NCBI RefSeq assembly: GCF_021168555.1
Contig: NZ_JAJOZS010000014.1
Location: 1 to 49,395 of the forward strand
Reading direction: 5' to 3'
DNA: 49,395 nt
Origin: Stenotrophomonas sp. MMGLT7
GTDB lineage: Bacteria; Pseudomonadota; Gammaproteobacteria; Xanthomonadales; Xanthomonadaceae
Positions 26,044 through 39,464 of this stretch are shown here, in pieces; within the stretch, counting starts at the first letter, position 1, and each line of letters begins with the position of its first letter. The position numbers and the translations under genes were made by a program. The notes beneath the pieces are model-generated. The model saw nothing but the letters and a program-made list of their open reading frames with translations. It had not been told where the DNA came from and made no database searches.

Positions 26044-27233
26044 GGCGGGCACTGCTGTCGTTGTCGCTCGGCCTGGTCCTAGGCCTAGCCAGTCCCCCGA
26101 CACCCGCCACCGCCCGCCCTGCCGACACCACGACCGCCCCCGGCAACCCGCACGCGCTGCCGATCGATCCGGCCTCGCTTCCGCAGGAAGGCACCCGCAA
26201 CGGCCGCACCATCTTCGCCCGCTTCCGCTCGGGCCTGGCCGACGGCACCTGCGACGACGAGGCCACCAGCGAGCGCTGGCGCCGGCACTTCTCGCACGCG
26301 CCGGCGAAGCTGGCCGACCAGGACGGCGACGTGCTGCCGCTGTTCGGCTATGTCGTGGACCAGCTGCGCGATGCCGGCCTGCCCACCGAGTTCGCGCTGA
26401 TCCCGTTCGTGGAGAGCGGCTACCGCCCCGCCGCGCGCAACGGCAGCGGCCCGGCCGGCCTGTGGCAGTTCGTCACCGCCACCGCGCGCAACCACAACGT
26501 CCCGATCGAGAACGGCTACGACGGCCGGCTCTCGGCGGTAGAGTCCACCCGCGCCGCCACCCGCTACCTCAAGACGCTGTACGGCATGTTCGGCGGCGAC
26601 TGGCGGCTGGCGATCATGGCCTACAACGCCGGCGAGTACCGCGTCCTGCAATCCATCCGCCGCGCCGGCATGAACGCCGGCAACGCCGATCCCTCCAGCC
26701 TGCCCGGCCTGTCGCCGGTGACGTACCAGTACGTGGAGAAGCTGCACGCGCTGACCTGCGTGCTGGAGGAGGCCGAGCAACAGGGCAGCCTGCTGGCCGC
26801 GCTGGACCGGCCGGTGCCGATGCTCAGCGCCCACACCCTTCCCGGCGACGGCTCGCTGCAGGACTGGGCCGCGCGCAGGGCGCTGCCGACCGACCAGGTC
26901 GCCCGCTTGAATCCGGCGCTCTCGGCCAGCGGCAAGCAGGCCGCGGCCGGCAGGCCGGTGCTGGCCCCCATGCACGACGTCGCCGTCGCGCAAGCTTCGC
27001 CGGCGCCCGTCGCCGTCGCGTCCGTCGCCCCTGCCGCAGATGCCGCGCCGCGTGCCGCATCGCGCCCCGCCAGGGCCTCCGCCCGCACGCACACCGTGCG
27101 CAACGGCGAGTCGGCCTGGAGCATCGCCCGCCGCTACGGCGTCACCGTGCAGACCCTGCTGACCGGCAACGGCCTGTCGCCGCGCAGCGTACTCAAGCCG
27201 GGCATGGTGCTGCGCTTCGAGGGCGAACAGTAG
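26040..27233 (+). CDS. MltD-like membrane-bound lytic murein transglycosylase with LysM
   Basis: A 397-residue exported protein. A signal peptide occupies about 1-25 ([21 protein letters not shown]), the SLT domain spans about 90-240 with the catalytic Glu in [24 protein letters not shown] and AYNAGEYRV, and a LysM domain lies at about 345-393 ([18 protein letters not shown]). The middle linker is Ala/Pro-rich. It cleaves peptidoglycan glycan strands with formation of 1,6-anhydro ends. No lipobox is seen. MltD proteins usually carry two or more LysM units; this has one. It starts inside the gloB stop (ATGA), as in the common gloB-mltD order. Confidence 0.9.
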   Translation: MRRALLSLSLGLVLGLASPPTPATARPADTTTAPGNPHALPIDPASLPQEGTRNGRTIFARFRSGLADGTCDDEATSERWRRHFSHAPAKLADQDGDVLPLFGYVVDQLRDAGLPTEFALIPFVESGYRPAARNGSGPAGLWQFVTATARNHNVPIENGYDGRLSAVESTRAATRYLKTLYGMFGGDWRLAIMAYNAGEYRVLQSIRRAGMNAGNADPSSLPGLSPVTYQYVEKLHALTCVLEEAEQQGSLLAALDRPVPMLSAHTLPGDGSLQDWAARRALPTDQVARLNPALSASGKQAAAGRPVLAPMHDVAVAQASPAPVAVASVAPAADAAPRAASRPARASARTHTVRNGESAWSIARRYGVTVQTLLTGNGLSPRSVLKPGMVLRFEGEQ

Positions 27234-27273
27234 CAACACCGTCCACGGCCAGCGAGACGCCAAGCAGTCCCTC

Positions 27274-27343
27274 TGTAGGAGCGACTTCAGTCGCGATGGG
27301 GCCTTGCCGGTAAAGCCCCATCGCGACTGAAGTCGCTCCTACG
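27274..27343. repeat. REP-like palindromic repeat, complete copy
   Basis: Complete palindrome: gtaggagcgacttcagtcgc then a loop around ttgccggtaa, then gcgactgaagtcgctcctac. It lies between the mltD-like gene and fabI and shows what the IS-split copy at 22961-23366 looked like before insertion. Confidence 0.85.
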
Positions 27344-27481
27344 TCGCCCTGCAGGCGATGGTGGACAGGTCGGGATTGGACATCCGAAGACGCGCGGCAG
27401 CCATCCGCATCACCGTGCAACCGTACGGATGCGCCGCATGCGTGGCAAACTAGCGCGATGACTCAAACCAGCGAGAACACC

Positions 27482-28276
27482 ATGGGTTTCCTGCAAGGCA
27501 AGCGCGCGTTGATCACCGGCATCGCCAGCGAGCGTTCGATCGCCAGCGGCATCGCCGAGGCGATGCATCGCGAAGGCGCGGAACTGGCTTTCACCTACCA
27601 GAACGAAAAACTGAAGACGCGCGTGGAGAAAGCCGCGGCACAGTACGGCAGCGACATCGTGCTGCCGCTGGACGTGGCCGACGACGCGCAGATCGACGCC
27701 TGCTTCGAGGCGCTGGGCCAGCGCTGGGACCGCTTCGACATCCTGGTGCACGCGATCGCCTTCGCCCCGCGCGAAGCGCTGGCCGGCGGCTTCCTCGACG
27801 GCCTGGACCGCAACAGCTTCAACATCGCCCAGGACATCTCCGCCTATTCGCTGGCGGCGCTTGCCAAGGCCGCCCGCCCGCTGCTCACCGGCCACCAGAG
27901 CGCCATCCTGACGCTGAGCTACCTCGGCGCCGAGCGCGCGCTGCCGAACTACAACGTCATGGGCGTGGCCAAGGCCAGCCTGGAGGCCACGGTGCGCTAC
28001 CTGGCGCTGAACCTGGGCGCCGAGGGCATCCGCGTCAACGCGGTATCGGCCGGCCCGATCAAGACGCTGGCGGCCTCCGGCATCGGCAGCTTCCGCAAGA
28101 TCCTCGGCCACGTCGAGCAGTACGCGCCGCTGCGCCGCACCGTCACCATCGAGGACGTCGGCAACGTCGGCGCCTTCCTGTGCTCGGACCTGGCCGGCGG
28201 CGTCACCGGCGAGGTCACCTACGTCGATGCCGGCTACAACATCCTCGGCATGACCGGCATCGACGACGCCGGCTGA
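27482..28276 (+). CDS. fabI: Enoyl-[acyl-carrier-protein] reductase (NADH)
   Basis: A 264-residue FabI of the SDR fold, catalysing the last reduction in each round of fatty-acid elongation; the target of triclosan-like inhibitors. The start [20 protein letters not shown] is typical of xanthomonad and other gammaproteobacterial FabI. The active site is [20 protein letters not shown], with the catalytic Tyr and Lys spaced as in Fab[18 protein letters not shown] is the substrate-loop region. An ATG eight codons upstream has no ribosome site. It stands alone, followed by a strong terminator. Confidence 0.96.
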   Translation: MGFLQGKRALITGIASERSIASGIAEAMHREGAELAFTYQNEKLKTRVEKAAAQYGSDIVLPLDVADDAQIDACFEALGQRWDRFDILVHAIAFAPREALAGGFLDGLDRNSFNIAQDISAYSLAALAKAARPLLTGHQSAILTLSYLGAERALPNYNVMGVAKASLEATVRYLALNLGAEGIRVNAVSAGPIKTLAASGIGSFRKILGHVEQYAPLRRTVTIEDVGNVGAFLCSDLAGGVTGEVTYVDAGYNILGMTGIDDAG

Positions 28277-28483
28277 GCACGACGACGGGGCCGCTGCCCT
28301 GTCGAAGCAGGAGGATAGGGCGGGCCCCGGCCCGCCGCCGCAGGATCCGTACCGTGACCGCCGACATGGATGGAACCACGGGTCGGTCGCCGGCGACGGC
28401 GCGGACGAGAGCCGGGCTGCCCTGGTGCAGCGGCGCACCCCGCTGCACCATGTGGCTATCCGGCAATCGGCGGGACAGCAAAG

Positions 28484-28510
28484 AAAAAGCCCGGCATTGC
28501 CGGGCTTTTT
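28484..28510. terminator. Bidirectional rho-independent terminator between fabI and ppiD
   Basis: aaaaagcccggc-att-gccgggcttttt is a perfect stem with A and T runs on the two sides. It can end both the plus-strand fabI transcript and the minus-strand ppiD transcript. Confidence 0.85.
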
Positions 28511-28532
28511 CCTGTCCGGATCGCTCGCAGCG

Positions 28533-30503
28533 CTACAGCTGCGACTCCTGGATCTCGATCTTGAAGCGCTTGCGCATCGCCTGGATATAGGCCTGCGCCG
28601 CCGCCGCGCCATCGAGCTGGCTCAGCTGCTGGCCCAGCGCGGTGCGCTGCTCGGCCGGGATCGTCTCCGCGTCGCCCGGCGTCACCTTCGTCACCACGAA
28701 CACCGCATAGCGTCCGTTGCCCATTTCCACCTTGCCCACCGAAGGCTTGCCCTCGGCCGGCGCCGGCGCGCTGAACACGGCACGGTTCGCCGCGGGGCTG
28801 GGCATCGGCACGGTGCGCGGCAGGCCCGGCATCGGCGACACCTGCAGCTTCTCCGGACCGGCCAGCGCCTGCAGCGTCTCGCCCTTCTGCAGGCGGGCCA
28901 CCAGGGCATCGGCGGCCTTGGCGGCGGCCTGCGTGGTGCGATCGGCATGGATCGCCGCGACCACCTGGTCGCGCACCTTGGCCAGCGGCTGCACCTGCTC
29001 CGGCGTGTGCTCGGACACCCGGATGACGACGCTGTGGTTGGAGCCGATCTCGATCGGGTCGCTGACCGTGCCGTCCTGGGTGAGCGTCTCGGAGAACGCC
29101 GCGCGCAGCACCGCCGGGTTGGCGGCGATGCCGCTGGCGTCGGTGCGCGAGAACGGGCCGAGGGTATGCAGCTTCAGTCCCACCTGCTCGGCGGCCGGCG
29201 CCAGCGCGGTGGGATTCTTGTAGACCAGGTCCACCAGCTTGCTGCTCAGCTCGCTGAAGGCGCGATCGTTGTCGGCCTTCAGCTGCTCGGCGGCGAGCTG
29301 GTCGCGCACCTGCTCGAACGACTTGCCCTCCCCGCCCCGGACCTGGCGCAGCTGCAGCACGTGCCAGCCGAATTCGGTCTTCACCGGGTCGCTGGTCTCG
29401 CCGGGCTTCATCGCGAACAGCGCGTCCTCGAACGGCTTGACCATGGTGCCGCGCTCGACCCAGTCCAGGTCGCCACCGGCGTCCTTGGAACCGGGATCCT
29501 GCGAGTTCTCGCGCGCCAGCGCGGCGAAGTCGGCGCCGGGCTTGCGCGCGTCGGCGGCGATCCTGGCCGCCTTCTCCTCGGCGGCCTTCTGCGAGGCGGC
29601 GTCGCTGCCGGCAGTGATCAGGATGTGCGAGGCCAGGCGCTGCTCGGGCTCGACGAAGCGGGCCTTCTCGTCCTCGTAGCGCCGGCGCAGGGTGGCCTCG
29701 TCGGCCGCGGCGGCAGGCGGCAGGCTGGCGCCATCGAGCTCGACGTACTCCAGCGACACCGTCTCCGGCTGCATGAAGTCGTGGCGATGGCCGTCGTACC
29801 ACTGCTGCACCTGCGCATCGCTCACCGGCGCGGTGTCGGCCGCCGGCTCGGGCAGCATCGCGAACTCGACGTCGCGGGTCTCGCCCAGCAGCTTGAGCAG
29901 GCGCTCGGCTTCGCCCTTGGTGGCGAAGCCGGACTCGGCCAGCGCAACGGGGATCGCCGCCTGCTGCAGGCTTTCGCGCACGAGGCGGTCGAACTGCTGC
30001 GGCGTGCGCGGCGGCGTGCCCTGGGCCAGCACCATCTGGTAGGTGGCCGGGTCGAACTTGCCGTCGCGCTGGAAGGCCGGGATCGCCGCGATGTAGTCGC
30101 GCACCGTCGCATCGCCGATCACGATCCCCGCCTGCTCGGCGGCCAGGCGCATCACCTGCTCGTCGATCAGCTGGTCCAGGGCCTGCAGCTTGTTTTCCTT
30201 GCTTTCGAACTCGCGCGCGTCGAAGGCCTCGCCCTGCTGCTCGCGCGCCTGCATGCGCACCTGCTCGAAACGGCCGCGGAAGTCCTCGGAGCTGATCTCG
30301 TGATGCTTCCACAGCATCGAGATCGGCCACCAGGACGGCGCCGAGTGCCACCAGGACGGCGGCGCCTGCACCTTGGCGACGTTGTTGGCGCCGATTCCAC
30401 CGAGATAGCTGTTGTCGATGACGAACAGGAACGGGATCATCAGCAGGCCGAGGATGGCCGTGGCGATCCAGCCCGAAGTCTTGTCGCGGAGTTTCTGCAG
30501 CAT
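28533..30503 (-). CDS. ppiD: Peptidylprolyl isomerase PpiD/SurA-type chaperone
   Basis: A 656-residue inner-membrane-anchored periplasmic chaperone. It begins MLQKLRDKTSGWIATAILGL with a single membrane helix at about 12-32, then a SurA-N-like domain (about 60-210), a parvulin rotamase domain at about 265-365 (RLASHILITAGSD, then GGDLDWVERGTM and FGWHVLQLR) and a long C-terminal domain. PpiD assists folding of newly exported outer-membrane proteins next to the SecYEG translocon. Near residue 50-65 a 7-residue duplication (SWWHSAP SWWP) arises from a 21-base tandem repeat. It lies downstream of hupB and three tRNA genes, as in many proteobacteria. Confidence 0.94.
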   Translation of the reverse strand: MLQKLRDKTSGWIATAILGLLMIPFLFVIDNSYLGGIGANNVAKVQAPPSWWHSAPSWWPISMLWKHHEISSEDFRGRFEQVRMQAREQQGEAFDAREFESKENKLQALDQLIDEQVMRLAAEQAGIVIGDATVRDYIAAIPAFQRDGKFDPATYQMVLAQGTPPRTPQQFDRLVRESLQQAAIPVALAESGFATKGEAERLLKLLGETRDVEFAMLPEPAADTAPVSDAQVQQWYDGHRHDFMQPETVSLEYVELDGASLPPAAAADEATLRRRYEDEKARFVEPEQRLASHILITAGSDAASQKAAEEKAARIAADARKPGADFAALARENSQDPGSKDAGGDLDWVERGTMVKPFEDALFAMKPGETSDPVKTEFGWHVLQLRQVRGGEGKSFEQVRDQLAAEQLKADNDRAFSELSSKLVDLVYKNPTALAPAAEQVGLKLHTLGPFSRTDASGIAANPAVLRAAFSETLTQDGTVSDPIEIGSNHSVVIRVSEHTPEQVQPLAKVRDQVVAAIHADRTTQAAAKAADALVARLQKGETLQALAGPEKLQVSPMPGLPRTVPMPSPAANRAVFSAPAPAEGKPSVGKVEMGNGRYAVFVVTKVTPGDAETIPAEQRTALGQQLSQLDGAAAAQAYIQAMRKRFKIEIQESQL

Positions 30504-30679
30504 TGGAAAATCTGGGCCTGTTGGGCGAGCCGCGCAGTTTAACCCGCTTCCCGCCCCGGCACACCCGGCCGCCATTCGCGGCGGGACTCCAGCGAACGTC
30601 CGAACTCCCGCGAGGAACTGCGGCCCTTGAATCCCGGCACATGGATGCGCGGGCTTCCCGTGGCGGGGATCCGCAACAG

Positions 30680-30709
30680 AAAAAGGCCCCGGCATCGCTG
30701 CCGGGGCCT
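30680..30709 (-). terminator. Rho-independent terminator after the tRNA-Asp genes
   Basis: On the minus strand ggccccggcagcgatgccgg is followed by ggcctttttc, a stable hairpin with a T-run, 10 bases past the end of the first tRNA-Asp. Confidence 0.75.
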
Positions 30710-30718
30710 GGATCCAAC

Positions 30719-30795
30719 TGGCGGAGTGGACGGGACTCGAACCCGCGACCTCCGGCGTGACAGGCCAGCATTCTAACCAGCTGAACTACCACTCC
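30719..30795 (-). tRNA. tRNA-Asp (GTC), copy 1
   Basis: Acceptor GGAGTGG pairs with CCACTCC, discriminator G and encoded CCA. The anticodon loop reads CCTGTCACG, giving GTC. T-loop GGTTCGAGTCC is intact. It differs from copy 2 by one compensated base pair in the acceptor stem. Confidence 0.97.
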
Positions 30796-30846
30796 GCGTT
30801 TTACCTGGACTTCCCCCGCGGATCTTCATCCGGGGAGAAAACAAGA

Positions 30847-30864
30847 CCCCTGATCGCTCAGGGG
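30847..30864 (-). terminator. Hairpin between the two tRNA-Asp genes
   Basis: Stem cccctga / tcagggg, followed on the minus strand by tcttgttttct. It could end transcription after the upstream tRNA-Asp or act in processing. Confidence 0.45.
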
Positions 30865-30876
30865 CCTCGGTGTGAC

Positions 30877-30953
30877 TGGCGGAGCGGACGGGACTCGAAC
30901 CCGCGACCTCCGGCGTGACAGGCCAGCATTCTAACCAGCTGAACTACCGCTCC
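30877..30953 (-). tRNA. tRNA-Asp (GTC), copy 2
   Basis: Acceptor GGAGCGG with CCGCTCC, discriminator G and encoded CCA; anticodon GTC in CCTGTCACG. Same length and body as copy 1. Confidence 0.97.
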
Positions 30954-30981
30954 GCGCCTTGAACCTGTGCCTGGTGCTTCT

Positions 30982-31056
30982 TGGTGGGTGCTGAGGGTTT
31001 CGAACCCCCGACCCTCTCCTTGTAAGGGAGACGCTCTACCGCTGAGCTAAGCACCC
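30982..31056 (-). tRNA. tRNA-Val (TAC)
   Basis: GGGTGCTTAGCTCAGCGG at the 5' end, anticodon loop CCTTACAAG giving TAC, T-loop GGTTCGAAACC and encoded ACCA. It lies 11 bases downstream of hupB. Confidence 0.97.
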
Positions 31057-31067
31057 GGGCGAGCTGC

Positions 31068-31340
31068 TCAGTTTACGGCATCCTTCAGGGCTTTGCCAGC
31101 CTTGAACGCCGGATTCTTCGAAGCGGCGATCTTGATGGTGTCGCCGGTCTTCGGGTTGCGGCCGGTGCGCTCGGCACGCTCGCGCACCTGGAAGGTGCCA
31201 AAGCCAACCAGCGTCACCGCGTCGCCCTTCTTCAGGGCCTTGGTGACTTCGCTGATGACGGCGTCGACGGCGCGGCCGGCCTCGGCCTTGGAGATGTCCG
31301 CAGCAGCTGCGACGCCATCGATCAATTCGGTTTTATTCAT
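31068..31340 (-). CDS. hupB: DNA-binding protein HU-beta
   Basis: A 90-residue histone-like protein: [20 protein letters not shown] at the N-terminus, the HU core [20 protein letters not shown], and the arm region [20 protein letters not shown] with the DNA-intercalating Pro. It compacts the nucleoid and helps replication and recombination. The start has GGGAG nine bases upstream. It lies downstream of lon as in E. coli and most gammaproteobacteria and has its own promoter candidate about 130 bases upstream. Confidence 0.97.
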   Translation of the reverse strand: MNKTELIDGVAAAADISKAEAGRAVDAVISEVTKALKKGDAVTLVGFGTFQVRERAERTGRNPKTGDTIKIAASKNPAFKAGKALKDAVN

Positions 31341-31468
31341 TAGTGGAGACTCCCTTTGCGGCCAGGACCGCTGAACCAAGAATCGGGGCCGACAGCCTGC
31401 GGCTGACAAGCCCCGATGACATTTTTTATCGCCAGCACGTCCGTTGCGCTGTGCCCGCGAGTGGGGAT

Positions 31469-31497
31469 TTTATACCAGTGCCCCCCACCCCACGCAA
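31469..31497 (-). promoter_or_regulatory. Candidate hupB promoter
   Basis: On the minus strand TTGCGT (31492-31497), 17 bases, TATAAA (31469-31474). The -10 is strong and the spacer ideal, while the -35 is only a partial match. It would give a leader of about 120 bases. Confidence 0.45.
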
Positions 31498-31548
31498 CCG
31501 GAAAAGCCAGTAAAACCGCGGGTTTTGGCGTATATGGAAGCTAAACGG

Positions 31549-34023
<2,475 letters not shown>

Positions 34024-34055
34024 GCGGGCTCCGGAAGTGCGTGGGGACGGCCGTC

Positions 34056-34091
34056 AAAAAAGCCGATGGCCCCGTTATGGGGCCATCGGCT
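34056..34091 (-). terminator. Rho-independent terminator after clpX
   Basis: Perfect 13-base stem agccgatggcccc / ggggccatcggct with the loop gttat, and a six-T run on the minus strand. It lies between clpX and lon and overlaps the predicted -10 element of the lon heat-shock promoter. Confidence 0.8.
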
Positions 34092-34103
34092 CGGTGTTGC
34101 AAG
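34075..34103 (-). promoter_or_regulatory. Predicted sigma-32 promoter of lon
   Basis: On the minus strand CTTGCAA (34097-34103), 14 bases, CCCCATAA (34075-34082). This is close to the RpoH consensus. The -10 lies in the loop and stem of the clpX terminator hairpin. Confidence 0.65.
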
Positions 34104-34148
34104 AGGAGCCGCGCGGGCCCTTTGCGATCAGTCACATACGGTTCCCGG

Positions 34149-35435
<1,287 letters not shown>

Positions 35436-35561
35436 GCTTCGTTTACCCAATTACCCACCCGGTGAACGGGGGTTCGATTCGAGAATAGCACAGGGCCGGG
35501 AGGACGCCAGTCCAACCCCGACCCTGCAGAATAGTGCTTTGTTTTCCGTGACTTGGCTGCG

Positions 35562-36188
<627 letters not shown>

Positions 36189-36280
36189 CGTTCTTCCTGT
36201 TCTAGCTCCGACCTGCGCCGGCGCCCGCTTCGAGAAGCCCGCGCCGGGGGGCGCGGACCGTGACGGAATCCCGCCGGGCG

Positions 36281-37576
36281 TCAGACCCGGATGGCTTCCT
36301 GGAACGACAGTGCCTGTTCGGTGTGCTGGGCGCGCTCGGCGATCCAGTCGATCACCTGCTCTTCCATCACCCGGCTCTGCAGTCCTCCCATCAACTGGGG
36401 GTCGTTGCGGTACATCTCAATGACCTGCTCGGGCTCCTCGTAGGTCGAGGCGATCAGGCGCAGGGTCTCGCTGACCCGCTTGGGATCCAGGCGCAGTTCG
36501 TTGCGCGCGGCGACCTCGCCGACCAGCAGGCCGACCAGCACGCGCTTGTGCGCCGCCTCCACGAAGGCCTTGTAGGCATCGTCGGGCATCTGCCCGGGAT
36601 CGCGGCCGCTGCGGCGCAGCTGGTCCAGTTGCTGCTCCAGCATGCCGCGCGCCTCGTTCTCCACCAGCCTGGGCGGCAGCTCGACGCTGGCATAGGCGGC
36701 GATCAGCTGCTCGCCGACCTCGCGGCGCAGGCGGTTCATCAGCGCGCCCTTCAGCTCGCGCTCGAGGTTGGTGCGGATTTCCTTGCGGAACTGCTCCTCG
36801 TCGCCGCTCTTGACGCCGAAGCTCTTGATGAACTCCTTGTTCACCTCAGGCAGCACCGGCTCGGACACTTCCAGCGCCTTCACGTGCACCTGCACCGTCT
36901 TGCCGGCGAGCTGCGGCACGCGCCAGTCGGCCGGGAAGTCGACGTCCAGCGTCTTCTCCTCGCCCTTGGCCAGGCCGACCAGGCCCTGCTCGATCTTGTC
37001 GAACATCACGCCCGAGCCGATCACGCTGCTGCCCTTCTCAACGCCTTCGGCGGGCAGGCGCTCGTCGCCGGCCTGCGACCAGGTCTCCAGCGCCACCAGG
37101 TCGCCGGCCTGGGCACCGCGCTCGACCGGGTTCCAGGTGCGGCGCTGCAGGCGCAGGTTCTCGATCATCTGGTCGATGTCGGCGTCGGTGATCTCGGCGG
37201 TGTGGCGGACCACGGTCAGCTGGGTGACGTCGATGTCGCCGAAGTCCGGCACCAGCTCGACGGTGGCGACGAAGTCCAGATCGCCCTCGCCGGCACGGTC
37301 GATGCGCGGGGCGCCGGCGATGCGCAGCGCGTTCTCGCGCACGACTGAATCGAAGGTCTCGCGCAGCAGGCCGTCCAGCGCCTCGGCGCGCACCTGCGGC
37401 CCGTAGCGCTGCTCGATCACCTTGGCCGGCACCTTGCCCGGACGGAAGCCCTTGATGCGCGCGGTACGCGCGATCTCGCGCAGGCGGCCGCCGACATGGG
37501 TCTGCAGGCGATCTTCCGGCAGCGAGAAGGTCAGGCGGCGTTCCAGGTTGCCGGTGGATTCGATCGAAGCTTGCAT
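36281..37576 (-). CDS. tig: Trigger factor (ribosome-associated chaperone)
   Basis: A 431-residue chaperone that binds the ribosome exit and folds nascent chains. The ribosome-binding signature [17 protein letters not shown] lies at about 45-61, the FKBP-type isomerase domain at about 150-240 ([29 protein letters not shown]), and the C-terminal chaperone domain is all helical. The start at 37576 has AGGAG six bases upstream. First of the tig-clpP-clpX-lon-hupB block; all are on the minus strand after the tRNA cluster. Confidence 0.97.
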   Translation of the reverse strand: MQASIESTGNLERRLTFSLPEDRLQTHVGGRLREIARTARIKGFRPGKVPAKVIEQRYGPQVRAEALDGLLRETFDSVVRENALRIAGAPRIDRAGEGDLDFVATVELVPDFGDIDVTQLTVVRHTAEITDADIDQMIENLRLQRRTWNPVERGAQAGDLVALETWSQAGDERLPAEGVEKGSSVIGSGVMFDKIEQGLVGLAKGEEKTLDVDFPADWRVPQLAGKTVQVHVKALEVSEPVLPEVNKEFIKSFGVKSGDEEQFRKEIRTNLERELKGALMNRLRREVGEQLIAAYASVELPPRLVENEARGMLEQQLDQLRRSGRDPGQMPDDAYKAFVEAAHKRVLVGLLVGEVAARNELRLDPKRVSETLRLIASTYEEPEQVIEMYRNDPQLMGGLQSRVMEEQVIDWIAERAQHTEQALSFQEAIRV

Positions 37577-37785
37577 GTTGACTCCTGCCACCGACGGCTC
37601 CCGGCCGCCGGCATCGATGATTGAGAAAGGTTCGGTTGGACGGGCCCGCGATCGGCCGCAGCCCTTTAGTTTCGCCGATTATGGAGGGCACCGCCAGCGG
37701 CACCGGGCAGGCGGCCCGGCCAGCGGCGGCAATGCACGGCATCGGCAATGGCGCCGCGGCGCCCGTCGCGGCAGGCCGGCCCGGA

Positions 37786-37870
<85 letters not shown>

Positions 37871-37913
37871 GAGGCCGGCCGGAGCCGCTGCCATTGTTGC
37901 AGGCGCCGGCGCA

Positions 37914-37944
37914 AAGAAAAAGGCATCCGCTCGCGCGGATGCCT
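37914..37944 (-). terminator. Terminator after tRNA-Lys
   Basis: Stem aggcatccgc / gcggatgcct followed on the minus strand by tttttcttt, between tRNA-Lys and tRNA-Leu. Confidence 0.6.
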
Positions 37945-37949
37945 TAAAT

Positions 37950-38025
<76 letters not shown>

Positions 38026-38091
38026 TGAAACTGAGTCGCTCATTATAGGAGCGACGATGCCTTCATGCAACACCTCGAAGGCAGGTTTCAG

Positions 38092-38169
38092 TGGGGTGGC
38101 TGAGGGGACTCGAACCCCCGACATCTGGAATCACAATCCAGTACTCTAACCAACTGAGCTACAGCCACC
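38092..38169 (-). tRNA. tRNA-His (GTG)
   Basis: Anticodon loop GATTGTGATTC gives GTG. The extra 5' G(-1) faces discriminator C, the identity pair of tRNA-His. Encoded CCA, T-loop GGTTCGAGTCC. Confidence 0.96.
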
Positions 38170-38199
38170 ACTGAAAAACCTTCCCGCCGCACCGCCCGG

Positions 38200-38276
38200 T
38201 GGCGCGCCCGACAGGACTCGAACCTGTAACCGCCGGCTTAGAAGGCCGGTGCTCTATCCGGTTGAGCTACGGGCGC
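38200..38276 (-). tRNA. tRNA-Arg (TCT)
   Basis: GCGCCCGTAGCTCAACCGG at the 5' end, anticodon loop CCTTCTAAG giving TCT, T-loop GGTTCGAGTCC, discriminator G and encoded CCA. Confidence 0.96.
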
Positions 38277-38318
38277 CCGATACCGGCTATCGCATTCCAA
38301 CCCGCCGGAAGCTCGGAT

Positions 38319-38395
38319 TGGTCGGGGTAGAGGGATTCGAACCCCCGACATCCTGCTCCCAAAGCAGGCGCGCTACCAGACTGCGCTATACCCCG
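38319..38395 (-). tRNA. tRNA-Pro (TGG)
   Basis: CGGGGTATAGCGCAGTCTGG at the 5' end, anticodon loop CTTTGGGAG giving TGG, T-loop GGTTCGAATCC, encoded ACCA. First of the five-tRNA cluster upstream of tig. Confidence 0.96.
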
Positions 38396-38563
38396 GCGGA
38401 ACGGATCCTCCCGAGCCATACGGGTCCGGAAGGTCGGCTATTGTGGGAATCCGCGCGGCCGCTGTCAATGACGAATGGCGCCCGACCTCGCATCGGCTAT
38501 GCTTGGGCCCACTTGGGACGCCGCCGTTGGCGTCCACGACAACACCACGGGAGACGAGACCAC

Positions 38564-39328
38564 ATGTTACGCAGCGGCAATCCTGCCTTGCAGGAATCCA
38601 CCTTCCTCGACCTCGGCAGCGGCGCGGTCGTCACCCGCAACAGCGGGGCGATGACGCTGGCGGGCACCGTCAACAAGACCGGCGTGCTGCTCCTGCTGGC
38701 GGTGCTCACCGCCGCGTTCGCATGGAACCAGACCCTGGGCGCCGATGGCCAGCCGCTGCCGGCGGCGCGGCTGTACATGATCGGCGGCGTCATCGGCGGG
38801 CTGGTGTTCGCGCTGGCGACGATCTTCAAGAAGACCTGGGCGCCGGTGACGGCACCGCTGTACGCGCTGACCGAAGGCCTGTTCCTGGGCTCGATCTCGG
38901 CCATCTACGAGGCGCGCTTCAACGGCATCGTGTTCCAGGCGGTGCTGCTGACCTTCGGCACGCTGTTCGCGCTGCTGTTCGCCTATCGCAGCGGGATGAT
39001 CCGCGCCACCGAGAACTTCAAGCTCGGCGTGGTGGCGGCCACCGGCGGCATCGCGCTGGTGTACCTGGCCACGATCGTGCTGGGATTCTTCAATGTCAGC
39101 GTCCCGTTCATCCACGAGTCGGGGTTGATCGGCATCGGCTTCAGCCTGTTCGTGGTGGTGATCGCGGCGCTGAACCTGGTGCTGGACTTCGATTTCATCG
39201 AGAACGGCGTGGACCAGGGCGCACCCAAGTACATGGAGTGGTACGGCGCGTTCGGGCTGATGGTGACGCTGGTGTGGCTGTACATCGAGTTCCTGCGGCT
39301 GCTGTCGAAGCTGCAGTCGCGGAACTGA
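38564..39328 (+). CDS. Bax inhibitor-1/YccA-like family integral membrane protein
   Basis: A 254-residue protein with about seven membrane helices from residue 42 on (VLLLLAVLTAAFAW, MIGGVIGGLVFALATIF, and so on to LVWLYIEFLRLL). YALTEGLFLGSISAIYE is the conserved EG-containing helix of the bacterial Bax1-I group, and LNLVLDFDFIENGVDQGAPKYMEWYGAFGL near the end is very well conserved there, with the Asp pair thought to form a pH/calcium gate in the family. The role in bacteria is not settled. It is divergent from the tRNA cluster and convergent with the dehydrogenase gene. Confidence 0.92.
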   Translation: MLRSGNPALQESTFLDLGSGAVVTRNSGAMTLAGTVNKTGVLLLLAVLTAAFAWNQTLGADGQPLPAARLYMIGGVIGGLVFALATIFKKTWAPVTAPLYALTEGLFLGSISAIYEARFNGIVFQAVLLTFGTLFALLFAYRSGMIRATENFKLGVVAATGGIALVYLATIVLGFFNVSVPFIHESGLIGIGFSLFVVVIAALNLVLDFDFIENGVDQGAPKYMEWYGAFGLMVTLVWLYIEFLRLLSKLQSRN

Positions 39329-39336
39329 GAAAGGCC

Positions 39337-39378
39337 GGGATTCGGGATTCGGGATTCGGGATTCGGGATTCGGGATTC
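39337..39378. repeat. GGGATTC heptamer repeat, six tandem copies
   Basis: Six exact copies of gggattc in a row, nine bases after the stop of the membrane protein gene. A shorter, mixed run (gggattg, gggattc) is at 49299-49327. Such runs are familiar behind genes in xanthomonads. Confidence 0.9.
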
Positions 39379-39412
39379 GCAAGAGCGTAGTCCGGCGAAG
39401 ACCGGCTGGAAC

Positions 39413-39442
39413 GAGAAAGGGCGCCCTGGGGCGCCCTTTCTC
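39413..39442. terminator. Bidirectional terminator between convergent genes
   Basis: Perfect 14-base stem gagaaagggcgccc / gggcgccctttctc with a two-base loop. It sits between the convergent membrane protein and dehydrogenase genes. Confidence 0.65.
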
Positions 39443-39464
39443 GTTCTGCCTGCCGCACCGTGAT

